Source of the DNA: Phoronis australis
Taxonomy: Eukaryota; Phoronida; Phoronidae
NCBI GenBank assembly: GCA_002633005.1
Contig: NMRA01000012.1
Location: 1,863,992 to 1,927,991, forward strand
Length of the DNA: 64,000 nucleotides
Reading direction: 5' to 3'
Below are positions 22,601 through 31,219 of this stretch, one piece after another. The translations under genes were made by a program, and so were the position numbers. A model generated the notes under the pieces. It did not search any database. It had not been told where the DNA came from and worked only from the letters and a program-made list of their open reading frames with translations. Position 1 is the first letter of the stretch, and each line of letters opens with the position of its first letter.

Positions 22601-22731
22601 GACGGTCGTTTTCACAGAAGAACTCGGTTAAAATACACAAGAGGAAGGTGCACGCGAAACTGTTGCTCGGCCAGCAACTACAGCAACATGTGACCTGTAC
22701 GAGTGTAAATGACACCCTTGGCATACAGTAG
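19639..22731 (+). CDS. C2H2 zinc-finger protein with 17 N-terminal 13-residue repeats
   Basis: A 1030-residue protein in one uninterrupted exon, presumably a nuclear DNA-binding regulator. Residues 106-326 are 17 tandem 13-residue units of the form VNTSxTASEVQHL. Residues about 351-375 are strongly acidic (DENIEDEEDVDDD). From about 444 to 1005 come about 19 zinc-finger modules. Several early ones are C2HC or degenerate (CDVCSRTF...HHVIQC, CPICKSKF...HTSQC). The last ones are canonical with TGEKPF-type linkers (HTGERPLE, HTGLRPFI, HTGEKPFP). I see no KRAB, BTB, SCAN or ZAD domain. The ATG is supported by the upstream acceptor-like sequence and by the lack of coding signal before it. The repeats show higher-order duplication and could be unstable. 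DNA target and function cannot be told from sequence. Confidence 0.9.
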   Translation: MTDRKDESSCIVIRKSTKTSGHAPLYSDHKGNMFIEKEKFIILEKISDGEATKSESVEALSQTDDTVTISVLKSTEGNQSVSSSVEFKLYEVIHASEVDLQEQYEVNTSSTTSDIQQVVNTLPKTSEVRQVVNTSITASEVQHLVNNSFTASEVQQVVNNSVSTSEVQQVVNTLPTTSEVRQVVNSSITVCEVPHLVNNSFTACEVPQVVNTSITASKVQQLVNTLPTTREVQHLVNTSTTASGVHHLVNTSPTASGVQHLVNTSSTASGVQHLVNTSTTASGVHHLVNTSPTATGVQHLVNNSSTASEVQHLGNSSSTASEDKQVDVVLQATRPGGSSHGDGVVSRTEKKHGNDQDVDDENIEDEEDVDDDLITVDLTSSDQDLVSLDIRVQMGMRCDSETSCRVSTSQKECPKCRLVTSDTSVLDNHVCVGASGSRKAALTCDVCSRTFMMERLYRHHVIQCKNKPHACPKCGCRFALQCELTQHSIIHCSDKLFKCVSCPKTFARATSLLQHSRTHSLVNNHSCKICAQSFSRKSLLLKHTREHIDSIKCGVCAKTFIKRSSLLFHYRKSHLFLAEPTKNPCSFCTVTFATLSDLKVHEIECFEKNVDKFQSNAKSNMENSVEVNQENSVSSDKDAKYTCPICKSKFSKKGYFNIHTSQCRKKAFHCAVCHRGFKYRWTYRRHMNIHTSNRILQCEQCGCHFTNRDHLQQHNKVHSESLLQHGCDECDAAFHNEAQLRRHKLAHLKCRRPLDCPECGLKSSNRRAYIRHLNSHKPKNHVCHYCGKAFKEKHQLIVHTRRHTGERPLECEKCGKRFGDPSVLYKHRWVHVTEKAFMCDQCGKHFTCRKAVKGHINRIHSSSNKQVTCDICGQKYSCKSSLQTHVSRVHLAVKRELCQWCGKEFFDKPGLRRHLSTHEEASANSVKCTICDNTFKTPRTLRAHLKLHTGLRPFICELCGRDFNRQQNLVLHMRTHTGEKPFPCDICGRSFSQKNSVKIHKRKVHAKLLLGQQLQQHVTCTSVNDTLGIQ
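19954..20616 (+). repeat. 17 x 39-bp in-frame coding minisatellite
   Basis: Seventeen contiguous 39-bp units with no frame break encode the 13-residue repeat. Units 11-13 and 14-16 form a duplicated 117-bp block (VNTSTTASGVHHL, VNTSPTA(S/T)GVQHL, then VN(T/N)SSTAS). Units 2-4 and 6-8 show an older duplication of the LP.T/SIT/SFT pattern. Confidence 0.95.
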
Positions 22732-22949
22732 TGACAATCTGAGTATGTCAGGTCTAATCCATACCTTTGAAGTGAAATTTAAAGATTTTGTCAAAGCTAC
22801 TTAACAAACAGTACATGTGTTATGCATATTTCTCATTTGTCAGATTGTGTAAAGCTTTCAGTTTATGCTTGCTCTAACTTACATTCACGTGAACTGCAGA
22901 TGTTAAATTATTTTGTTGCACTTACTTTATCAATTGATTTTTATGCGCC

Positions 22950-24015
22950 CACGTCCATTCGCCACGGTTGAGGATGGTTTGCGAACGGCTCCTACTGCAG
23001 TGGCCCCTCCTAGTGGCGTTTTTATCATTACGTGTATCTCCTAAACCCTCTGCAAGATCTTTGTGAGCAAGTGCATTTATATGAAGGCGAAAACAGGTGA
23101 CGATGACTTTCGGACAGGTCTAACTACATGTATTACTTTGCCCACGAGTTCTGGACGGATTTTTATGAAATTTGGCAAATAGACTATTAAAGAAGCGTTG
23201 ACTTCTGTTTTCAGATGGATTTGACGTAGGGCACGCCACCTAGTAACCGTTTTTTTATTTTTGACGTAGGCCTCTCTGTTGGTCAAACCACACTTGGGTT
23301 GTCCTTACTGGAAAGAATACGGCTGGCAATAATTTTTTGACGGCGCCGACTTCTGTGGCGCCGCCTGGTAGCAGTTTTGTTTTCTTTGCGTCTTTGGCTG
23401 TACATGTATCTCCTAAACCCTCTATAGGATCTTTGTTAACTTTGGCAAGTGTATTTGTGTGAAGGTGGTAACGGATGACGAAAAAATTCAGACGGATCCG
23501 ACTACTGCTGCGTCCATCTCTGTATCGGCTAAACCACCTTAAGAATCGTTTTGAAAATTGGTAAATGTGTTCCTAATGGGAAGAGCATGGCTGACGCTGA
23601 TTTGGACAGTTTGGCTGCTGTGGCGCTCCCTGGTGGTACTGGCAGTTGGCTTTTTTCGCATCTGCATCTGTTTCCCCTTGCAGGAACTTTGTGAAATTTG
23701 GGAAGTGTATGTAAAGGTGACAGCGGATGGCGACGACATTCTGTCGGATCCGACAACTACTGTGCTACCTAGTAAATATTTTGTGTTTTCCGTTTTCCTC
23801 CGTTTCTGTTGAGTTCCTTGATGGAGCTTTATAAAATTTAGCTAGTAGGTTTCTATTAATGAGGCGATAACACCTTTTCGTTTTCAGATGAAGTTGACAT
23901 AGTGTACGCCTCCTATTTTCTTATGCTTGAGTATTTTGGCATCCATCTCTCTATCAGCCAAACTACCACAAGAGTCGTTATGAAAATTCGTAAATGTGTC
24001 CCAGGGAAGATAATG
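22950..24015. repeat. CCACTAGG-family monomer array, reverse orientation
   Basis: Same repeat family as at 3888-4650, inverted. Diagnostic words are TCTCCTAAACCCTCT (23038, 23408), TTTGTGAAATTTGG and GACGGATCCGACTACTG. Cores, read on the minus strand, are CCACTAGGAGGGGC (23003-23016), TACCAGGCGGCGCC (about 23358-23371) and CCACCAGGGAGCGCC (23622-23636), with weaker ones near 23239 and 23765. It starts about 220 bp after the zinc-finger stop codon. ORFs within it are incidental. Confidence 0.75.
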
Positions 24016-24229
24016 TCTGATAATGATGGGTCTTTGAGAAGCACTTGAGTAAAATGTTTTAATTATTTCAAATAAAAGTGCATGGGTGCGTTTATATACA
24101 ATGTACGGTACAGATGTATCTTGTAACCTGAAGTCATTGATGCAATACATATTCTATTTACTTATAATGTGTAAATACATGTACTTGCTTATGAGGTGGA
24201 AACGATTCCGTGGCGCGTCGTGCTCATAC

Positions 24230-24436
24230 ATATCCGGAGACCAGACTCCAGACCCGGGCTTCGCCGGGTACGTGAGGAAACTGATCTGTCAGCGACGAAG
24301 ACACGCTTGAGGATTCCTTCGTCGTCTCGTGCTCACCACCTTGTGAAAACAGTTGTTCTTATTGAGTGGGAAAATCCCTGCTTCCAGACCTGTGCTGAAT
24401 CACGTAATAACCCGCGGCTCCGTCGAAGAAACTAAT
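24230..24436 (+). pseudogene. Possible retroelement coding remnant
   Basis: The conceptual protein contains LRIPSSSRAHHLVKTVVLIE followed by WENPCFQ. This is reminiscent of the VLIELTVPWE block found after the reverse transcriptase in many invertebrate non-LTR element proteins. An ACCCGG/CCGGGT hairpin lies at 24252-24269. The match is short, so this is a weak call. Confidence 0.25.
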
Positions 24437-24439
24437 TCT

Positions 24440-25480
24440 TACCACTTACCGCAGAAGACGGTAATGTTGTCTGATCGGTCACCTAGAGGTCTATAACTTT
24501 GAAAACATTAAATGGTTTAGACACGAGCTTTTCTGGGCTCTATAAACGTACAAATTGATTAACTTTGTAATGGGATATCTAAAATGCATCCCAGCATCAA
24601 ATCCCGGGCCTGCATTTTTCGTCACACTAACAAGTTGCTGACATCTGATAACTTTTAAGTCTTTAAAAAGACCTAGTAGCACACGCTTTTAGCCCTTAAG
24701 TTAAATGGTTAGTACATATGTTATAACGAAGCCATCAGTAACTACAGGATAATCCTAACCAAATCCATAGGCGAAAATATAAAAATCCCCACTTGTCACC
24801 AACTGGAGCCAAGAGGTACTCCGCCGTTTTTTTTAGATTTGTCGTTAAAGGAACGATTGAATAACAAGGCCGTCTATTCGACTGGTCTAAGCGTGTGCTA
24901 CGGGCAGTAAGATTGACTCTGGTAAACAATATAAACATTAAACAATGAACATGTAACATCAGAAAAAAAAATAAGTAAAATTTCTATACCGTAAAAATAA
25001 CGACTTGCGAAAAAACACATTTAGTGCAAAACCAAGGTACCGGTGGTCGGCGCCTTTTGTTTGGCGGTTGATGGCACGTCAACTGGTGGCGAAATAACGT
25101 AAGAATTTGAAGAAAACTTGTTATGTTGCCACACAGTAAAATACAAGTATTAATGAACTTAAAGTAAAAGGAAGAATTTTCATTCAAACTATCAGTTTAC
25201 TATCGAAGCCTGGCCGCAGACATCACTGCTCCGCGGCGCAGGATGAATACATTAATTAGCTCGGCGGGCCTAGACTAACTGAAATTCGTGCGTCATGCTC
25301 CTAACACTACAATATTTTCCCATCGCCAACATTCAGCTCATAGACTACAGTTCACTACACTTCCCCTACGCCGTTTGAGTTTTCAAACGCGAAATTTTTA
25401 TTTTTAGACAACGGAGCTATCAAATTTTTGTTAGGTTTTAAAATATACTTTGTCAATTTAGCTAGCGAGTATTTTTCCCG
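24440..25480. other. Intergenic, no gene recognised
   Basis: Short ORFs without homology. No RNA gene or tandem array seen. Confidence 0.55.
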
Positions 25481-25490
25481 ACGAAGTAAC

Positions 25491-25577
25491 ATGGCAACTA
25501 CCGGGAAAACTTCAGTCGCCGATTGTCGTGTTCGGGCAGCAAAAATCAAGCGACAGGTGCGCGTTATTGCAATTCAG
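25491..25577 (+). CDS. Candidate first coding exon, function unknown
   Basis: An ATG in fair context (AGTAACATGG) opens 29 codons, MATTGKTSVADCRVRAAKIK RQVRVIAIQ, ending at CAG followed by a good donor gtgaggag. The segment is basic and CpG-bearing compared with its surroundings. I could not find the next exon or recognise a family, so it may be chance. Confidence 0.25.
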
Positions 25578-26039
25578 GTGAGGAGCGTACTGTTTGTTTG
25601 TTCAAACATTGGTGTGATTGGATGTTTTTCTCTCCATTCAATATTTTTAACGGCCACTATAAAGCCGGTGCCGGTTTGCTGCCAAGTTACGAAGGGTGTT
25701 GGGACACAGCAGTTGCTGGTACTTTGCATCGGTTTCACGATACGGGTAAAGACAGAATATTTGCCCATCTAGAAAAGTTTTTCATCTAATTTATTACCAG
25801 AAAAGGTACTTTTGGTGAAATTCGACATACAGGTACCCTCGCAATGAGTCCGGTCACCTCTGCAGTAGTGCGGGAGATGCGACGTATTCACAATTTAAAC
25901 TGAAGATTGCATTAAATACCACTCGTCATACGCAAAGCACAGCTAAAATTTGGACAACAGATAATCAAGTTTGTATAAAAAAGCAAAATGAGAATCAAAA
26001 ACAACCAAATAAAATAATAGCGCTTATACGCTCGTGGGG

Positions 26040-26350
26040 ATATCAATACGTTTCAAGAACAATATGGCCCTCATTCGGGAATCGTTCCCTAAAAGGATAC
26101 CAAACCAAGTTTTGGCCTTGTTACAGATACTAAATTAGTGACTTAATTAGTACGCTTTTAGCGAATCCCAATGACAGGTGTGGGAAAAGACCACCCACCG
26201 AGGACCATAATGCCGAATTTGTGAGATAGGGAGTATGAGGTTTTCATCAGATAATTCCTCGTTTTATCTTAAAAGATTGCCACCAATGATGCATTAGCAG
26301 GCGACAGAACGAGGATTTGCTAAAGTCATCAAAACAGAGTTTAGGTTCTT
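26040..26350 (+). repeat. Dispersed repeat R1, copy 2
   Basis: Shares the R1 words CTTTTAGCGAAT, GTGTGGGAAAAGA, AGGACCATAATG and GATGCATTAGCAGG with 13385-13605. Its 5' part (CTAAAAGGATACCAAACCAAG) also matches, inverted, the copy near 55850-55880. Confidence 0.75.
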
Positions 26351-27000
26351 TTCAACTGATGCACAATGAAATCAGATCAAGGAAATAGACGGGAATAATC
26401 GATGATTTTCTGATCTCGGCTGAGGTACAAAACTCTATTCAAAAAGGCTTTAAGTTCATAACAGAAAAGAGGTGAATATTTACCGTGTTACCTATTACTA
26501 AATTTGGTACATATTTCGAAGTATTTGAATTAGGTTAACCCTTAGAGATAATGACTTTAAAGTCTAAGCTGAAGACGGGTCGTTAATACGTGCTACCACT
26601 TGGCTAACACAAAAAGGTTAAGAGCCCGATAGTAGCGACTGTTGCCGCAGCTGCGCCGCCACAGATACAAGATTAACTAATCGAAATTATCTATTCTTAA
26701 TATCATGTGGCGCGAATCTACTAGTTTGTCTTTTTGACATTGCTGATGATTTGTCGCGTTGGTCTTGGGAGGTGATCTATCGTTGTGACTTTTCAAATCA
26801 GAATTTGTGTATGTTTAATTTAACCGTGGGCCTACCCATTTAAACAGATTTAAAGGATCTCAGGCTGATAAACGTTTTCCATATAGAACGTTATTAATGA
26901 TTGAAAAAAGGTTGTTTTCATAGTCTCAGTGAAGGTATGGTGCATGTATAAGTAGAATCAACTTACTCATGCAGAGACTAAAATGTGAGCTCGTACGTTT
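26350..27000. other. Intergenic, no gene recognised
   Basis: AT-rich, no supported feature seen. Confidence 0.55.
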
Positions 27001-27011
27001 CTGGCTACTCT

Positions 27012-27590
27012 CTACAGTCCTTTGTCAACGACTGATGACGGGACGTCCAGGTTTACCGCCGTTCTGTTCTCCGGAAGTAGAGGCTTGTTAGTCTTGATAT
27101 ATATGGATTGCTTAACTTTCCTTGAGAACCAGCTCTCCTCTTTAGCCAGGATCTTGGTGTGTTTACCACATACAGTATTGCCAGAGGTTCCCAGATGTTC
27201 TCCAATGCCAGTGGTCTTGTCCAGTTTGTTGTGGTCTTTGATTCTCAGGGGTAGGGCCTATACCCAAGGATCGCTTAGTCTCACCGATGTAGTTGATATA
27301 TGACACATCATTGGCGATCGAGAGGGTAGGGTCCTTGGGTTTCTCAGGGTATTAACGGGCTTCATATAGGTGTTGACATCGAAAGACTTATACACTAGAC
27401 GTAGATGTTCTGAGAGCCCCCTGATGTAGGGAATAGAGACTGAAGATGATTCTTCTATTCTTGGTCCCCAGAGGGCGTCTTCCCTAGGCCGACAAGGGGA
27501 AGCTTGAGTGCCCACTTTTGTTAATGTGTCGTTTTCTTGTGTTTGTTTTGTTGCGCGTAATAGTCCCTTACTTATATCTCGGACTAGAGG
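27012..27590 (-). pseudogene. Penelope-like element, C-terminal GIY-YIG part
   Basis: On the minus strand the translation reads SVSIPYIRGLSEHLRLV, then KPVNTLRN, the segment that follows the reverse transcriptase in Penelope-like elements. After a frame change it has SYINYIGETKRSLG, a relic of the GIY-YIG nuclease. After another frame change it has IKDHNKLDKTTGIGEHLGTS, HTKILAKEESWFSRKVKQ and a stop at 27012-27014. The usual reverse transcriptase is absent, so this is a 5'-truncated, inactive insertion. Two frameshifts lie near 27250-27300. Confidence 0.8.
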
Positions 27591-27599
27591 TCTGTGGTT

Positions 27600-28728
27600 C
27601 GAGCTTAGTGTATCATCACTTCCGGCAGAAACATGACTTTCCATTTTCTTTGCTGATTGCGTTGTACTTAGATTTAATTTAAAGATTAAAGTCACAACTG
27701 TTTTTTAAAATAGCTGCGGGAGCTCAGTTATTTAAAAATATGGAAACGTGAAACATTACTTCTCGATTACTTTTCTTTAGATCTAACAATAACCTTATGA
27801 AAGAACAAGCCTTTACTTGCATTTTTTTATCAAAGACATTTTTAAATGGCTTTGATTAACAAAATCTCTTTGATAACAATCACCTGCGCAGAAAGGATTT
27901 GATATAGGCTGTCGTGTATCTACAATTTGCGCTGAGTTGACCAGGCGTCTACAGAGGCGCCTGCAGGGGTTCATGACACGCTGCACCTACACCTACCTAG
28001 ACCAAGCTTCGTTCGGTAAATTGCATTCAGGTTGACTAAAAGCAATGTGGCTTAAGATTGATTAACATTAGCAACTACTAATTACGTGATTGATTCTGTT
28101 CATGCGGATAACTGCAAAATGGTTTAACTTATCGATCCTACAAAATAAGCTGCTGAAGTCATCTGGGTTCAATGGTTATTTTAATTATTCTCTTATATGA
28201 CTTAAAGCAGCATTTCGCATTGTTTAGCTAGCAAAAATGGATGTCGACGGAATGGGGACATTTCTCTCATAAATTTCGTCTCGTGATATTCCTTACCGTC
28301 ATAGGAATCTACTGAAACCAGCAAGAGTGTGGAAACTATGAGCAACCCAATAAAACGCTTCAAAGTGCATCAGGGTTGGCCAACACTATAAAATTGCAAT
28401 TTCTAAAATGGCGCGAGTTGATAACGAAAAGAATCCTATCATTGTGACGGCAATGAATAGTATGAAACCTATTTGATGAGAGCAAGAGGTCTAATTTAAC
28501 TTTCGTTTTTAGCCACAGGCAATTATAAACCGCAGCCGAGGGCGAAATGCAACTTTAAATGGTGAACAACCAAGCATTGAGAGAACAGATGCTTGCAAGT
28601 AAGGACGGTGACGAGAAACATAGTAAATTTCAGGCAAGTTCGAAGCACCGCTCAAGGGACACCAGTTGTATACGTGTGCCTAATACTTATTTGTTTGCTT
28701 CATTTAATAGCGTATATGCGCATTGGAA
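27600..28728. other. Upstream region of the GPCR gene
   Basis: No coding exon recognised. CAGGCGTCTACAGAGGCGCCTG-like inverted words lie near 27940-27965. No clear TATA box was assigned. Confidence 0.5.
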
Positions 28729-29847
28729 ATGAATGAAACAGAATTCAAGTCGGTCACGGTTGGCAATCCACAAACGTTTTCTAACAACACCAACGACAAT
28801 GTTACAGAAACTATCGGAGACTCTACGGATCTGGCTCGCGTTGCTTCGGAAATTTTCAAATTGGCCATCCCCGTTTATTTCGGAATTTCCCTAATCGGAA
28901 ACACGTTATCGATATGTGTCTTTGCACGGAAATCATTTCGTGAGACCTCGTATGGCGTCTATTTCATCATCCTAGCGTGTTTCGACATTCTGGCCTTGTT
29001 TTTTCACCTTTTAAGACTCTTCGTCTTCAATGTCTATCCAAAAGTTATCAGCAACCCCGTCGTGTGTGTTGTGTGGCGCACGTGTATGCAGAACAGCCGT
29101 AGGATTTCCAACTGGACCCTAGTCGCTCTGACAACGGACCGTATGATTGCAGTACTGTCCCCACTTCGAAGCTTCACTATGTGCACACCTAAAAGAGCCG
29201 TGCGTGTCGTCATTGGGATAATTTCTGCTTTAACTATAATTGGAGTAAAGAATATTTGGCTAGTTAGTGTCCAAAATGGTGTGTGCGTAGGTTACAATAT
29301 TCTTTATATGCACATTGTGCGCTGGATCAGTTTGCTCGAAGTGTGTATAGAAGGATTATTACCCGCTACTCTCATTTTGATATTCAACATCACTCTTATA
29401 GTCGGTCTCACTAAACAACGAGCGCAGTTGTCGCGACAAAACGACGGATCCATGTTAGAAATATCCCGACGCGACCATCAGGTTACCCGGATGCTACTTT
29501 TTGTTGCGTTCTTTTTTCTTATTACACTAATTCCTCGATTGGTATTCCGATTACTCAGGATGTTTATGGTGATTTGCCCACTGCCAAATCCGGGACCTGA
29601 TGGAGAAGCTTGTCAACTGGTTAACGATGCGTTTCAAAGTCTCTTAATGTGCAACCACGCTTTTAACTTCCTCCTTTACAGCATCACTGGTTCCAAGTTC
29701 AGGAACATGTTGAAGCTCGTGTGCTATTCATTATGCAAACGTCAACACACCAGAGGTACTACTACCAGAGGAGGGGTAACACGCTGCCGCACAGAGAGCT
29801 CGTTTACAGTATCTGTTCAGAGTTTGAACACCAAACGTGACCATTAA
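28729..29847 (+). CDS. Rhodopsin-class (peptide-type) G-protein-coupled receptor
   Basis: A complete, intronless 372-residue receptor in the plasma membrane. The first ATG in frame is at 28729 (MNETEFKSV). The extracellular N-terminus (1-43) has glycosylation sequons at N2, N20 and N24. Seven hydrophobic segments lie near 45-67, 76-98, 112-135, 157-178, 197-226, 253-280 and 300-319. Class A landmarks are G57-N58 in TM1, D86 in TM2, C113 likely bridged to C186, DRM (137-139) in place of DRY, P212 in TM5, P269 in TM6 and NFLLY (313-317) in place of NPxxY, followed by the ITGSKFR helix-8 start. NFxxY and the S/T-G-x-x-FR tail are usual in FMRFamide-like and related invertebrate peptide receptor groups. 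The ligand is unknown. Ser/Thr-rich C-tail suits arrestin regulation. Confidence 0.88.
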   Translation: MNETEFKSVTVGNPQTFSNNTNDNVTETIGDSTDLARVASEIFKLAIPVYFGISLIGNTLSICVFARKSFRETSYGVYFIILACFDILALFFHLLRLFVFNVYPKVISNPVVCVVWRTCMQNSRRISNWTLVALTTDRMIAVLSPLRSFTMCTPKRAVRVVIGIISALTIIGVKNIWLVSVQNGVCVGYNILYMHIVRWISLLEVCIEGLLPATLILIFNITLIVGLTKQRAQLSRQNDGSMLEISRRDHQVTRMLLFVAFFFLITLIPRLVFRLLRMFMVICPLPNPGPDGEACQLVNDAFQSLLMCNHAFNFLLYSITGSKFRNMLKLVCYSLCKRQHTRGTTTRGGVTRCRTESSFTVSVQSLNTKRDH

Positions 29848-30900
29848 TCTTATAGCCCATCTTTGTACACGTATATACTTAACAACGCTCTTTGAAGTGC
29901 AGTATTTCGACGGATGTGCCCCGTCACACCAAACTCGTCTTAGGTAGGCCTACAGTACGCACCAGCTCATCTCAACAGGGGCGGACTGGTACGTGGAAAC
30001 GGACAACTCTACAGTGAGCAAAAGGACGTCAGTGGCGACCAGGGGTAGCTAGAAAGTTGGGAGCAAAGTCGTGCGCAGGCCTACAGGGGTGTGGGTGGGA
30101 GTGGTGAAGGGGAAGACAAGGAATCGGCGTGAAAATTGTGGCCACCGAGACGAGTGCCGAAAACCCTGTGGCGACTGTGAGGCATCTCAAACTACAAGGG
30201 CCTAAGAATTGTTGTAGCTCGGCAAAGGCCCGAGAAACCTTAATCCACCACTAGGAAAGGTATTAGAAGGCTTCACACCAGTTTCAGCTTCCAACAATTG
30301 GTTTGCAGGTGTAGTAAGTGGATACGTCTTGTACTGACATCATTGTTTTTCAAGTCTCAGAATTGTGAGATCCCAGACGCTTTGCGCACCTACTATTGTG
30401 ACGTCTTATACAGATTCACTGCCAGAATGGATGAGGCAGAATTCACTGATTTTACAGCGATCCCTACCTTCCCAAGAACACCCCATGATAAAAGACTTCC
30501 TGCTCTCAATCGATTCGGATGTAACAAATAGGGACATTTAGGCATTAGTACCAATATGCAGTCTCCTATTACTAAGTTATGATGCGTACCTCGTTGTTTC
30601 AAGGTAGCGCATTCTAGGTTATAACATGATTTCCAGTCATGTCACTGTACAGTGAACACGTAACATAAACAGGAACAATCTGCTGTTTTGCTGCATTATT
30701 GTAATTTGTAAACAATGCTCATCCTTAATTCAGAGAAAACCTAACCTGCTCACCTGTACTACTACGGTATATTGACAATTCTTAAGCCCTCGGTGTAAAG
30801 ATTGGCCTTTCGCAAAAATTCTTATTTCTAATTCTTAACTAAAATATTCCCTGACGTTAATTTTCGAAATTTGCCGATTCCGAAAATTTCTTGTCAGCCC
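29848..30900. other. Intergenic, no gene recognised
   Basis: Short ORFs only. GTAGGCCTAC words at about 29943 and a GGGGCGGACTGGTAC word at about 29977 resemble transposon ends but no element could be delimited. Confidence 0.5.
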
Positions 30901-30903
30901 TAC

Positions 30904-31207
30904 GAGACCACATAAATACGTTTATGCCGGTCTGTGAATCCGGAAATGATTTTTATCACGATGCCCTCTATTGATAAGAGCGACATTAACGCTACTGTGT
31001 TAGTGAACGCAATGAAAACGCCACGCTTTGAAGAATACAACTGAAAGTTTTGCAAATGCCAGGCATCAAATGCAAGAAATGCATGGCTTTCTTGTAGTAA
31101 AGGTTGCACTTGATTATTTCCGCGGGTTTTGCCGTGTCTGATAGGTGAATAACCGAACAGGTGTCTTAGGTGGTTGACCTGTCGGAACCGTCGAAGTCCA
31201 TCAATGC
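30904..31207 (-). CDS. Possible SLC16/monocarboxylate-transporter-like exon
   Basis: A 304-bp open stretch on the minus strand is flanked by a good acceptor (atatcttcacag) and a possible donor (TC|gtaggg). The translation has LLQESHAFLAFDAWHLQNF, a spacer, then VALMSLLSIEGIVIKIISGF and TDRHKRIYVV. The LLSIxGI....xxSGFxxDR pattern resembles the start of the C-terminal half of MCT-family major facilitators, where two hydrophobic helices meet a cytosolic D-R motif. No neighbouring exon was found on either side. It may be an isolated exon, a pseudogene fragment or a chance open frame. Confidence 0.3.
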
Positions 31208-31219
31208 CTGTGAAGATAT

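Noticed and set aside
22305-22724. 139-codon ORF antisense to the zinc fingers
   Set aside because: Shadow of the strongly coding zinc-finger frame on the other strand.
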